This document shows, piece after piece, positions 12,405-24,400 of a stretch of DNA of 64,000 bases. Each line of letters opens with the position of its first letter. Within the stretch, counting starts at the first letter, position 1. The stretch covers positions 13,888,001 to 13,952,000 of the forward strand of contig OX485809.1 of assembly GCA_950295325.1 (NCBI GenBank), given 5' to 3'. The notes beneath the pieces are model-generated. The model was not told the origin of the DNA. It ran no database searches and saw nothing but the letters and a program-made list of their open reading frames with translations. This DNA is from Polytrichum commune (Eukaryota; Streptophyta; Polytrichopsida; Polytrichales; Polytrichaceae). The translations under genes and the position numbers were made by a program.

Positions 12405-13420
12405 ATGGACACTACTAGTAGGCTTCGGATTTGGAGTGTTGGCACGTTCGACGAAATGGAGGACGATCACCACGGTTCAATGCGTGATCGGTTCTCAGGT
12501 CGAGCTGGGGGCATTTCCTTGCCCGATTGGAAACTCCGGTTTCGTACTTGGATTAAGGAGAAACATCAAAGGTCTTCCAATTTCAATGATTAGTATGCCT
12601 TTGAACTTCTGCCTCAGCATTTGGAGTATGAGGCACTCCAAACTTACGAACGCTGGACAGAGGGTCATCAGCGACAACTTCGAGAGGTGGAGCAGTATTG
12701 GGAGGCCCGGGTTGAGCTTATTTCAGCCCTTAAAGATGGGGCGATTACCACCTTAGCTCCACCCACCTTAAAGGAGGAGGATCCACCGGAGGAGTCTAAG
12801 GACAAAGAATTGACACTTGGACCAATAGTGGCTGGCAGTAGCATGGCTACCCTTTCACGGATGGCACGTGCTACACAGGCAGCATTGACGGTTGTTGGTC
12901 CACCACCTCCATTTAATCCCCTTGCTGAATTTGTCGCACATTTGGAGGTGGAGTATGGTGGATTTCGGCGAGACCAGAGGCAGCGCATTCAGGATTTCCG
13001 CCGAGAGAAGGATGACACTCCACGGACCATGTATACGCGACTCGCACGCTTTGCTGTTGAATCGGGAGGTGTTTTTGCTAAGAGTCAGCTTGTCAAAATC
13101 TTTTTGTTTAAGATTGACAAGCGGCTACTTGAGTTGGCATCACCTCGGATTATCCTCGACTACGAAGGCAGAGCTACGCTTGCACAAGCGTTTGCCGTGG
13201 TTGAGAGATATGATCGGGCTCTCTGTTAACACGATGCCACAGACATGGTATCTTAGATGACAGAGAGTACGAAATCAAGAAGAATTGTCACAGCTACTAG
13301 TAGTTTAGCTGAGACTCAAACCGTTAAGGAGCAAAAGATTTTGCATTGTTGGGGTTGTGGAGAAGCTGGTCATTTGAAGAATGATCCCCCAATTGTCCTA
13401 AGAAGAAGAAAACCCAGCCT
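12405..13420 (+). pseudogene. gag: Retroelement Gag, decayed
   Basis: Gag would form the retroelement's particle. One frame from 12,405 reads through three stops (TAG 12,591-12,593, TAA 13,227-13,229, TAG 13,255-13,257). It has the shape of Ty3-type Gag: an acidic N-terminal part, a YERW..HQRQLREVEQYWEARV helix, then a retrotransposon-gag-like segment with FVAHLEVEYGGFRRDQRQ and TMYTRLARFAVESGG. At about 13,340 it reaches a CCHC knuckle, CWGCGEAGHLKND, whose last Cys is lost to a frameshift in a C run. The next frame restores CPKKKK. The largest intact piece is 12,621-13,229. Gag identity is inferred from position, composition and the knuckle. No intact Gag can be made from this copy. Confidence 0.7.
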
Positions 13421-14302
13421 TTGGGAAAATTAAAACAAAAGATAGAACTAGTAAAGGCAGGGGACAATTCTAAGAAGAGACAATTGAAATGTAACCATTG
13501 TGGTGGCACTAATCACGATGTGGATCATTGTTTCCAACTTCATCCTGAGATGCGGCCTGCCAGTTATGTCACTGGTAAATCTCCAAGGGAGCAGAGTCTT
13601 GACGTTAAGGTGGCAGAGACTGAGCAAAAGCTCAAATCTTCTGCATCTTTTGCTCAAATTTTTGAGCCGCATGCGGGTGGTGGCATCTCGGGTTCGGACA
13701 TATATATGTTTGGGGCATCTGGAGAGGTGGTGGCTGCGGCTTCTACTCGATCACAAACATTGGCAAATGCGGTGGCTTCTACAAGTGGTGGTAGCAAAGA
13801 GGTGTCACATCCTCGCCATGCCGGACCAGCGGATCAAGTTGGTCAAGCACGTTTACCTCTCTCATTTGGATTGGTAGACACCACTGTTGTTGGGGCTAAA
13901 AACCCTGTACCTTTGAAAGATGGGGATTCCATCTCGAAGGATGTTACGCAGGCATTGGCATATAAAATTCTCCATATGCCAATTTTCTTGGGTTTGGAGT
14001 TGATGGCTCTAGATTTCAAGCCTGCTGGAATTTTCCATTTAGCTGGGAAAATGTTAGAAGGAAAGGCGGATTTGCCATCCCTTCAAATATCCCAAGCTGT
14101 TGTTGACGTACATGTGGCTGAAGAGGTGGAGGACTTAGCCAATTTGCGAGCGAGCCTTGCGGATGCGGCGATCATTGCTTTTGGTAAGCACATTGATATT
14201 CCTCCATCAACAATTTCAGCAGTGGACACGTCATTTTCGAATTATGCAGCAGGAGCGGCATATCTTGCAGATATCTGTAAGGCCCGCTCGCGAGCGGTAT
14301 AA
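13421..14302 (+). pseudogene. Gag-protease linker with second zinc knuckle
   Basis: An open frame of 293 codons in a different phase from the Gag upstream. It starts in a Lys-rich segment and contains a second CCHC knuckle, CNHCGGTNHDVDHC (about residues 24-37), the expected nucleic-acid-binding part of Gag. The remainder (GASGEVVAAASTRSQ, Ala/Ser/Gly-rich) is low in recognisable content and resembles a spacer before the protease. The last 50 codons overlap the protease frame in another phase, so a single-base slip near 14,290 probably disconnected what was one polyprotein. A programmed frameshift is possible but unsupported. Confidence 0.55.
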
Positions 14303-15000
14303 TTTGCAACATGGAGTTGTACGGCTGATGAATGACAAATCTTTGTTTGTCGTTTCACGCGCGGATATTCCTACTATTCGTGCTACACCACTGAGAGTTA
14401 TGATGGATTCCGGTGCTCAACCGGTTATGATTGGCAAAGGACTTGCTGACAGTCTTGGATTGATGCCAGCAAACTTAGATCCTTGTCCATTCACAATTGT
14501 GACTTCAGTAGGGGGCACTGAACGTACAACAGGTTACACCAAAACACCTCTACATTTGATTTTTAATGTAGGGGCAGGACCTACCTACACTCATTTGTCA
14601 ATGAAGTGTGTTGTTACAAATGCTACCAACTATGATATACTTGTTGGTCAGCAAGCTCTTTATCCACTTGGCTTTGGTTTGGATAATTGGACTGAAGAGG
14701 CATGGATTAGACCGGGATGGTCTTTTGAAGATGGCAAGAAGGTATTTATTCTTGTAGCATTTGCAGCTACTTCTATGACTATGGTTGCGGAGGCAATGTT
14801 TGGTTGTAGCGGTTCAGTTGCGGATTTGCCTTGTGGTCCAGTTTTGTTGGAGGAAACATTGGACTACGCTTGTAATGCAGCAGAACAACAAATTTTGCCA
14901 TCTTTACAAATTCATGCTCGACATTTCAAGGATCCACCTCCACCATGGCGTACCCCTAAGGAGTTATCCGACCATTGTCGACACATTGTAGGGATTTGGG
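14157..15000 (+). pseudogene. Retropepsin-like aspartic protease of the retroelement
   Basis: The frame encodes a retroviral-type aspartic protease domain, which would cut the polyprotein. The active-site loop is PLRVMMDSGAQPVMIG at 14,391-14,438, with the flap-side sequence TSVGGTERTTGY and the second hydrophobic-Gly motif YDILVGQQALYPLGFG near 14,635-14,680. The sequence is collinear with Gag upstream and the methyltransferase downstream, and overlaps the latter's frame at 14,975-15,089. From about 14,985 the good continuation moves to another phase, so this frame's last 35 codons are probably spurious. The first 45 codons are likewise out of phase. Confidence 0.75.
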
Positions 15001-16092
15001 GCTTGGAGAGACACCTCCAACGTCATTCTCAATTTCTTTTGCTCAACCCATTCGTTGGCAACCATCACCTGAAGGTATTGTCCTTGTAGAAATCTTTGGG
15101 GGCATTGGCACAAGTTTGGCGGCAATGTTGGAGGCTGGGATTACAGTTAGGCGATATATTCATGTGGATAATGGATATGTAGCCAACAGAACCGTCCGAC
15201 ACCACATCCAACAATTGTTGTTGAGGTACCCCGCACAATTGTCAGCCTCTGCCATTCTTGGATGTTGTGGTCAACTTCCTCAAGATGTCACTATGATTAG
15301 TGATGAGAATTTGAGAAGATTGGGTCACGTGGATTTAATTATTGCAGGATGGCATTGTCAAGGTCATTCACGGGCAGGAACTGGCCAGGGTTTGGATGAT
15401 CCTAGGTCTAGTTTGTTCGCGAATTTGATGCGATTAACACAATGGTGGTTTACCCACCAATCAATTCCGCCAGGGTACATTTTTGAAAATGTGTCATTAT
15501 TGGGTGATACACGGTACAAAGTGGTGAAGGATGGTGAGTACATTAACCAAATTCTGGGTACTCCAACATTTATGGATGCTGCATCCTTGGGATCCTTTGT
15601 TCATCGGCCTCGTTGGTTTTGGACCAATTTGGTATCACCTCAGGTGCTTTCAGCGGCGATCGCCCGCATTCCCCGCCTTATAGATCGCAAGGTGGATGAC
15701 ATTTTAGATACTCATCGTGTTTCGTTGGCAGTAACCAAGGATGACACCTTGCCATTTGCAATAATTAACAAGGTGGGAATTCCGAGAGGTGCACTACCTA
15801 CTTTTGTGACATATCCACGGTCTTTTGCATTTCGATCTCGTGGACCAGGCATGGTTTGGGATTTAAAAATTCCAAACTTATGATGAGCCTACGGCAGATG
15901 AGCGGGAACGAGCCATGGGTTTTCCTACAGGCACCACGGCTGCTCATGGGCTTCAGGAAGGTCAGAGACGTTTCCTATTGGGACAAGCTATGGATCTCAA
16001 TAGCATGGTGTGGATAATTGGAATTTGTCTTGCTGCTCAACAACGTATGGATGACCAATTGCTTCCATACGTTGTTAAGCAGCAATATTAGT
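14975..16092 (+). pseudogene. Cytosine-C5 DNA methyltransferase domain on a retroelement
   Basis: A C5 DNA methyltransferase transfers a methyl group from AdoMet to cytosine in DNA. Motifs appear in family order: motif I VEIFGGIGTSLAAMLEAG (AdoMet binding, about residue 33), an aspartate-containing VDNGYVANR, motif IV DLIIAGWHCQGHSRAG with the catalytic Cys (family consensus PCQ-FS; here His replaces Pro), then GLDDPRSSLF, motif VI PPGYIFENV, and motif VIII FVHRPRWFWTNL. The open frame stops at 15,883. One base shift restores QTYDEPTADERERAMGFPTG and a motif IX-X-like GQRRFLLGQAMDLNSMVWI up to about 16,080. The domain is thus almost complete apart from one frameshift. It lies directly after the protease, where RT would normally stand. 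No RT, RNase H or integrase follows. Confidence 0.85.
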
Positions 16093-16896
16093 TTGCTATG
16101 TTTATTTTGCTAATTGATGTTGATGACAACATTCAATCTGTTGTGTTTAACGATCTTAGTTTACACGACATAGAGGCCAATGCCAACTTCATGGTCCAAC
16201 TGAAAGAAAGACCATAGGCTCTCTAGAACTACATTCTCAAATAATGATGGAAACTTATCTCTAATGGAGTTATATAGGGCACATTCCAACACAAAACTTG
16301 GCTCCTTTTCAACTGCACTATTGGAGTAAAAGTGGCATAGTCTATTATCTCTAGAGATGGAGATAGTCGTCCGTCGTATAATTTGAATGACAAGTCTATG
16401 GTTCGAGGTGCGGTAAGCAACAATGATCTTACGTTATGATGGTGTCAATGGTTGCTTCAAGTATAATTTGCATTTGTATTTGAGAAAATCTTTGAGGTCG
16501 AGTTAGTCTAGGTTCCTCTCTGAGGGATGAAAAAAGTTCCACTCTTTAGCAATAAAAGCCTCATTGATATCATTGTATGTGATTTTAATGTGGTTGTTTT
16601 GTCATGGGTTTCCCAATGATATAGACCCCATGATGCCTTTCATATGGTTGTCGATTTGTGCCAAGTATTAAATTTTCGTTCAACAAGGTGTTGGGAAGTG
16701 ATTGCTCTATGAACAAACTAAGAGAAGGGTAGGTGTACAAGTTGTTGAAAACCCGTAATGAGCTTGAGAGCGTATAGTTCTATGAGAGATTCTCCAAATT
16801 CATATATAGCATTGGCTTTCCCTAGAGATGGCTTGGCTTCATGATTGAAGGTAGCACCAAAATGGGGATACAACCATAATGCATTATACAATCATG

Positions 16897-16956
<60 letters not shown>

Positions 16957-17390
16957 AATTGAATTTATTACATGCATCATGCTTAGTCATTGTTGGGAAC
17001 ATCACTTTTAAACAGCTCATCAATGTAACATATATGTGACATGTACACTAGAAGAGATTGTGTCCAAATGAACCCTAGCACGTGGCCGCGGTTGCCTTTG
17101 AGTTCATTAGCGTATGGACTAGTACCGCCATTTCCATTGCCTTTTTTACTACAAAGAAGGTGACCCTGGGTTAAATCCATTTATGTAACAAACATTATGT
17201 ACTTTGACACCGATTATACCCGTGAAGGGTAGTCGTTACCACTTTGGTAGCGACTAGGTAGACACTAAGTAGTCACTAGGTAGCTATTTCAATATTATGG
17301 ATATGCACTCTACATGCTAGGGTGACCACTAGGTTGTAGATTTGGAGCATAGTCACTGTGGGACAACAATAATCCGTGGGGAGGGTAGTA
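16093..17390. other. Intergenic with a TA/TG microsatellite
   Basis: No supported gene. A (TA)n tract followed by a (TG)n tract occupies about 16,896-16,955. The rest is AT-rich unique-looking sequence. Confidence 0.6.
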
Positions 17391-17764
17391 CACTTAATAT
17401 GATATTTAGTGTCACCAATTCTAATTGTCTTGCTCAATACTAATTGTAAATCGCATGATATTGTCACCAACACTAAATGTTAACCCAACATTATTTGTCA
17501 CTCCTTGTAAACTTTTGGGGAATGAATGGTTTACAATGTTGTAGTTACTGTCACTTCCGGAGAGATTTTTTATCGAAATTTCAATTATCCATGACAACAT
17601 TTCATCACATGTTGTTGACAAGTGAAGGTAGGGTTTTGGCCAATGGATGAACTCATCCATCATCCATGACTATTTTTCTTCACTTATTCATAAGAGGTGT
17701 GTCATATGAAAAGTTACCATAGGGACATGAAATATCAAATGACACTAAATATCATATTTAGTGT
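17391..17764. mobile_element. MITE, ACTAAATATGATATTTAGT family, copy A
   Basis: The left end has CACTTAATATGATATTTAGT at 17,391-17,410. The right end, read inward on the minus strand, gives CACTAAATATGATATTTAGT. The end motif is itself nearly palindromic. The inverted interior matches 33,313-33,685 over its whole length, including TATGAATAAGTGAA and GATGGATGAGTTCAT. No coding capacity. Confidence 0.8.
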
Positions 17765-19339
17765 AGATGTTTTACAAAATTTAGATTTCCATGTCTATGT
17801 GTAGATATGTGTGTGACATGTAATTGTTGATGGAATTTCATGTTCAATAGCTAGAACAAGTAGGATGTGCAAGTTGGTTGTTGTTTGCATTGTATTCTTG
17901 GGAAGATGTTGGTCAATACATCAGGTGCCTCAATGGGATTAATGAAGAACAATTTTGAATTGAGTATGTTGTAATTGATTATTTTTCCATAAAAGTTGAA
18001 TAGATTGGCATTCACTAGTTAGAGAGTATTCGTTGCAATAATTGTTGGCAGTTAGACATTGGAGATTCAATCACTTGGGCAAAGTTGAAGAGCCTTGATT
18101 TCAAAGGAAGTTCGGAAACATTTGGGCCCTTGGTTGGTTTAAGCTCATTGACAAACATATTATCGCTCGAGTTACTAGGTTTCAAGCCATTCAGACAACT
18201 TGTGTTGGTATTAAAGAGCTTAAGCTCATCATGTTGACCAATTAGATTGTTCTAGGACGCCAATATCCAAGATCCAAGATTTGACGAATCTCATACGTTT
18301 GAAGATTTTTGTAATGTTCGATTGCTTCCGTCTTACAAGCTTAGGTAGCATTTGAGCACACGGTTTATGATACAATTTGCAAGCGTTTGAAGAATAGATT
18401 ATGACCCAATGCATCGGCTTGTAAAAAGTTTGGTTTTTTCCACCCTTGATTATACTACTTGAAGTGTTGGACTAGTTTGGACCCATGCCATCCTGACCTA
18501 CTGCACTTATGGATAACGTATAGTACGTGGGTGTTAGTCGATTGCTTTTTTTAATAGTATGTAGCTTCTACCAACCATATTTAGGCAACCAAACTTGTAT
18601 TGCATTAGCAAATCTACTATATGATGAAGCATCACCAAAAATTGGATTGGAAATTGGACTTTCCCTAATTTAGTTATGGTTATTGGAAGTGTGTGTTTGT
18701 AGACTCTTCAACCGAAAACGTACGTCCCTTCCAATTATGTTCACTATTGAGTGTGGAGTAGTTGATAACATTTCAAAGGCGTAGTCCAATCTCTTTTAGC
18801 ATGTGTCTTTTATGGTGCTCGTTCTTTAATCTTCGCCTACCCGCACACCAATCCAATATAAGTGTCCGATTGAGGGTAGAATTTGAATAACACCCGCATA
18901 CCTTATGAAACCATCTCCTAGGTCATCCATGAATTGTTCGCTCGACATGTCATAGCTGATGACCAACGGTTTTTGGAATCTTTGAAACAATGATTTCGTC
19001 AACACCCACCCATGCCCTTCGTTAGAGGTTCCTATAATGTATCTATGATTTCGTAGAATTCAACGGACGACTCATCATGAAGGCCAAGGATTTGTGCCAC
19101 TCAAGTAATTTGAAGGTAAGAGTGTTGGGAGCTCAAGTTAGATGGACCCCATTCATGACTCGAGTGGCTTGAATCCTAAGCCCATCGTGACTCGTGATTG
19201 TACCTAAGAAATAAAGGTTAAAGAAACGGAATCAATGTCCTTGCACTCGGTCGGTATTCTTTGTCTTTCTTGCGTAGCACAATTTGCACATGTAGTTTGC
19301 CTTGAAACAAGGTAAGGAATGAGCACTACTAGGGTTAAC
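17765..19339. other. Intergenic, no gene recognised
   Basis: About 1.6 kb of AT-rich DNA with only short, featureless open frames. Confidence 0.55.
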
Positions 19340-19423
19340 CCTTGAAGCTATATATACAAGGACAACATAGTGGTGGTGGTGGTGTTCCCCAACGGTCCCC
19401 ATTGTTCCCAAAAGGTGGGGGAC
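19340..19423. repeat. Right arm of the 19-kb-spaced inverted repeat
   Basis: Reverse complement of bases 1-86, differing mainly in the length of the GGT/GTG microsatellite at 19,369-19,383. Confidence 0.85.
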
Positions 19424-21323
19424 CACATTGAAATGACATGTCATATGCACATGTGGGAAAAAACTGAGACAACAAGGGGCCCATACTAGATAGTACACCC
19501 TAACCTCTATAACATCACCCTCCATAATGTCATTCCCTTTCTTATATCGCGGAAACACATGGAATGGATGTCCTTAGTTAACTCTCCCTCTTTGTTGTCA
19601 CATTTCCCTCCCATATTTCACAAGTTTTGACACTTTAGAGCTTATTGTCACGTGCAGTTTGGTTGCCACGTACAGAAACAATAGAGAGGTTAGAATGTAA
19701 CATTTAAACCACGTTCAAACAACGTGCAAGTGTTGTTGAAGCAAACGTCAAAGCTCAAACTTCAAAGTCACACATCATCCACAATTTAAGAGTAGGTCCA
19801 GGCATCTAGAGTCGATTGTGTCCATTTAACTGCTCACAAGGTTCATATAATGCCAACATGAATGAGATTTATATTTTGTAGTCGAACAGAGATAAAGTTT
19901 GTGTTGTGGCAGCTTGTGATTGATCACCCTCACAATAAGACTTTTGACAAATGTCATAGCCAAGTACAAGCATTTAGCTAAGTGGTCGGGTTAACCTATA
20001 GAACAATTGTGTGCGGCTTACCCTAAACTTTATCGCTTTGAATGTGCAGCAATTTCCATATTCATGCCTAGAACATAAAATATTCATTCTCCTTAGAATT
20101 TGTTTTGCTTCACAAGACAAATAGTTCCCTGATATTACTCCTCCTAAACAAATGCAAACTCTCTTATTATTTTTATCGGTTATAGGTGCCTCAACCCTAT
20201 ACTTGATTTCATCGCTAACGTGGAGATTTCATGTGAATCTGCGAAGTTGGTGGAGATTGTTTTTAATACAGTAAGGGCTTGTTTAGACTTGGGGCCAAGG
20301 CCATTGGGAACGAAGGCCAATATGTCCCATGTGGCATGCAAATGGGCCCCCAAGGCCATTAATAAGAAAGTAACCTAACTCCATTCATTGTTTTCATGTG
20401 TAAACTTATTTAGGTTGGGTTGGGGCCATTTGGAGGCTGCAATTATGAGAGGCTTATCCACGTACCAACGTACTCATGAACTATTCTATGGAAAATGATT
20501 AAAGTATAATAAATTTAAAATTTCTCCCCTCCATAACATTAAGTAGCAACGCTAAGAGGGTACCCTTTGAGTACCCGCAAATTTACCTCAACAAGAAGGG
20601 AAAAGCTTGCAAAGCAAGGGTGAATGAATGGATAATTAATCAAATATAGAAGCTTCAAAAAGGTATCAAAGAGGTTTCCAATGCGGGTGTCGGGAGACTT
20701 TTCCAAAAAGTGCAACTACATTTTTTACCTCACCAACTTTCCCGTTGCTTTATAGCTATTTAAATTTGTTTAGATCGTAATTTAGCCTAGATTAGAACCT
20801 TTATCACCACTTGGCATTAGTTTTGTCCTAGAAACCGACATAATTAATACTAAGCATTGAAAGTAACTACCCAAATAGTTCAAAAATAGCCTAAGTAAAA
20901 CTCAAACTTAGTGTTACTTTTGCTCTTGAAAGAGCATCAAACCGGCACGCGCCGGTTTGATGCTCTTTTAAGAAGGTCAATTCGGGCTTGCTACTTAATG
21001 TTATGTCCTATTCAATGCTCAAAGAATAAACTACTACAAGTAAATAAAAACTTTGACAATGGCCTCAACTAGAGGGAAAGAATGCACAAGGTTGGGAGCT
21101 CTCTTTTTCAAGGCTTGAGGTCGTTATGATGATGAATAAAATAATTTATTTGTTAATTGGCCCCAACTCATTGTGTAAACTTGAAGAAACGAGTCCCAGC
21201 CTCTCTACCAATGAGAGGAGTGGATATCTTGCACCCCAGCCCATTTTTGAGCCCTGACTCCAAGTCTAAACCCGCCCTAATGGCCCAAACGTTGTCACAG
21301 AAACCCTTCCTTATTTGGTTGAT
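19424..21323. other. Intergenic, one strong hairpin
   Basis: No gene. A segment starting AAGGGCTTGTTTAGACTTGG at 20,274 resembles the ends of the GGGC-type MITEs, but its partner end was not found. The hairpin at 20,929-20,968 is listed separately. Confidence 0.55.
20929..20968. repeat. Perfect 18-bp hairpin, 4-base loop
   Basis: 20,929-20,946 (AAAGAGCATCAAACCGGC) and 20,951-20,968 are exact reverse complements, with the loop ACGC. It is not associated with any coding region. Confidence 0.9.
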
Positions 21324-21435
21324 GGGGGGTGCTATCATGTGAGTGGTGAGCGGTGAGCAATGAGCAGTAAGTTGTGAGCATTGAGGGACGAAAAATAATT
21401 GGAATTACACCCAATATTATCCTATAACCGTGGTA
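21324..21435 (+). repeat. Terminal inverted repeat, methyltransferase side, copy 1
   Basis: GCTATCATGTGAGTGGTGAG, then CGGTGAGCAATGAGCAGTAA: degenerate heptads of GAGCGGT type at 21,331-21,370. A subterminal CCTATAACCGTGGTATT follows at 21,421-21,437, about 97 bases from the outer end. The equivalent end of copy 2 has CCTATAACCGCGGGATT about 92 bases in. Confidence 0.7.
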
Positions 21436-24400
21436 TTTTGGCATAATTAGTTGCATATTTCTTTATATATTAGAAGTGGGGAGTGCAAACAAAATGTAAC
21501 AGACCTAATGAATTTATCACAAATCTACTTTCAAAATCAATAACCACAAGATTGGCATGAGGGTTTCATGATGAATCTTAATATTGTTGTTAGATTCAAC
21601 AAAACAAATGTAAACATATTTCAAGCATTGAGAAATGCATTAATGGAGGTGTTTCCGGGGGGGGGGGAACTAAGTTATTTGAGCATATCGTTTATGAGTA
21701 AGAAGAATTTGCTTACTTAAAATCACTCTCCACTAGTTGTGGTAATTCAAAAACAATGCAAAGAAATGACCTCAATTGTTTTGTTTTATTAGAATGTCAA
21801 ATCCAATGTCATTTCACATTTCTAACCAACCATATCCAATTCAATCAAACATATGGTGGATGATATTTTCAACTATCTAAATGCCCCCATTGTCATCTAA
21901 TGCCTCTAAATAGAACAACATCTCCACATTGGTATTAAATGGGTGAGACTTTGGCCGACTTGTAGGTGTTGACGTGGCCGCTTGTGCTAGAGCAATGCTC
22001 TCCGCATATACAGGAAGCAACAACGACCTAGGAGGAGATGATAATTGCTTCATCATCTTGCCAACACTGCATTTAGATATACACAATGAGGGTTAGTTAC
22101 TTTGACGATACACAAATTCACAAATATTCAATAAATTCAAATAGGTTGGGCAAAACTCACGTACTCAAACGTGATTTTCTGGCTACTTTGCGAGGAGGTT
22201 CATCATCCTCCTCCAATGAAGGTGGTTGTGATGATTGACCAATTACGGGATTTTGCGATGAGAACTCGCGAAGCGGTTGAAGTATCTTATTAAAGATAAG
22301 ATCATCTGCCTCGTAAGCAATAAGATGGCGTCCACTTTTACGACATGCGTGGATAGAGGCACCTGAAATAAAATGAAATTAAACAATATATTCAGTATAT
22401 ATTCTATAAGCAATACAATGCATTAGATGGCAGAAAGTCTAATGAATCATTAAGGTAGAAAAACAGAGGGTCGATGGTAGATATGGAGATTGTAAATCCA
22501 CCGGTAGAAGCTGTGACATCAATGACCACCGCTCCAGGCTTACATAAAGCCTCAATAAACATTTGCATAAAGATAGGATTTTTCATGAGCTCCTCGCCAA
22601 GGCACAGAACCATTTATTAGTTGAATTTTCTCAGTTGTGTAGTTAAAATAAACATCGTCTTCGCGAACACATACACCTTATTTTTCGAACTCAATATTTT
22701 TGTTGAATGATACTTTCACATGTGCATTTTTCTCACGACAATATAACAAGATTCGGAATTTGCGTGACTGCCACAAACAAATAATATACACATATAAGTA
22801 AAAACTATATAATTTGATTTTGTATAAATTCAAAATCCATTGAAAATATTCAGGAGAAATATTGTACTTACTGTGGCAGAAACATCGATACCAGAGCACA
22901 ATTTTATGCCATTCACACCCCACCAATTTTTCAATAAAGTGAAGCCGTAAGTAGCCGAATATGTACGAACATCTTGACGTACATCTTTACATTCCGAAAT
23001 GAACAAAAGAATAAATGCATTGTCGTGAAGGAACGAAAATGCGAACTCAAATATTACTTCAATTTCGGTGGTGTTGTGCTTATTCTATTCTAGAACAACT
23101 GAAGGAGGAAAAGAAATATACATCATAGGGAGACCTTCAGGCAAATCTGCAATTAACAAATCAAAACCTCGTTGCGGGCATGTGTCGCTGGATACATTTG
23201 TGATTCTCAAACCATCAAACTGTTGCACATAACAACAAATAATCAATATCGTTAATAATCAAACTTCAATTAAAAATCTTCCAAACTGACAATGTGCAAA
23301 TATAAATATTAGCAAAATACTTACTTGTTTGACAAATTCATTTGTTTTCGACAATACTCTAGCAAATGCCCCAGTGACAACCTTAAGAACGAAAGTATTT
23401 TCTAACATAACTCGAGCAGCGATCCGAGGCAATACTTTCATTGTTGATATCCCGGTCATTTGCACACAATTATCATATTGCGCGAGGTCCACATGATCTC
23501 CACTTGCACTTGCTCTTGACACCACATGTTTTTTTGTTCCGGATGATCCTAAGACCACATTTTCTTGAGAAGGAGTGTCAGAAACTTTAAAACCACGTTT
23601 GCGTTCTGCACGAAACTCTGGAACAACACTACAATTAACTTCTGGAGGAATTAATTCTGAAAGACAAACATCATTACCAACATAGTTTCTTTCTTCTTAT
23701 TCTTCTATAGTACAAAATGTAAGTGCACATTCCAAAAACCAAGGACACGATTGCAAAATTCTCAGAGGCCATGTTTCCATATGAGACGGTTCGAAAATAC
23801 AGATCACTGCATTTATCAACCCACGCTGCCAAATATTGAGGCAAACTTTGTTCAGGAATAGCACCCTTCACTACCAATTCTGGTCGTAAATATCTACAAT
23901 GAATTAGAATCCAAAGAATTTAAAAATCATCTAAAAAAATATATCATAAACAAAGTGAAAGAACTTTCATAATTAAATAATATAAAAAATAAATCATAGT
24001 GATAAGTAAAGTAAAAACCAAATTGCATCACAATATCCAGCATATAAAGAATACGCTTAATGATTGAATCTGCTCCATGAACTTTCATGAGCTGGGTAGA
24101 TTTTGTAAATGGTGGATTTCCTTTCATTATTGTCATAAATTATTTTCCCCATAACAAAATTCTCCACTTTTCAATGTAATCCGAAAGTGATAGCGCGCCT
24201 GTGTTAAATTTGATATTTTCCATTTCATCTTTCATTGATTCAAATTCATTGACAACGGCTACTTCCATCTATATTAAAATACACATCAACACATTAATAC
24301 GTTAATACATTAACCCATCCCAATATGAAATCATGCATTTAGAAAAATAATTATTTATCGTCAATGAAAATAGAAGTACCTGAGCCCAAAATGATGTTTT

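Larger units (their letters stand above)
10380..16092 (+). mobile_element. Decayed retroelement: leader, Gag, protease, C5 methyltransferase
   Basis: Collinear remains of one element: non-coding leader, GC island and minisatellite (10.4-11.9 kb), Gag with two knuckles, aspartic protease and C5 methyltransferase, all on the plus strand and joined by small frame shifts rather than unrelated DNA. The right boundary is the methyltransferase end and the left boundary is uncertain. LTRs and target duplications were not identified. The reverse transcriptase part is absent, either deleted or never present in this subfamily. Confidence 0.6.

Noticed and set aside
16845-17039. Open frame with Tyr-Ile and Cys-Val repeats
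   Set aside because: Translation of the (TA)n(TG)n microsatellite at 16,896-16,955.
16093-19300. Missing RT and integrase of the methyltransferase retroelement
   Set aside because: I looked for RT, RNase H and integrase motifs on both strands downstream of 16,092 and found none.
22678-22926. 82-codon minus-strand open frame as a separate small gene
   Set aside because: It mixes intron and shifted frame of the methyltransferase gene. The homologous reading (RKFRILLYCREKN, FNYTTEKIQL) runs through it with a frame change.
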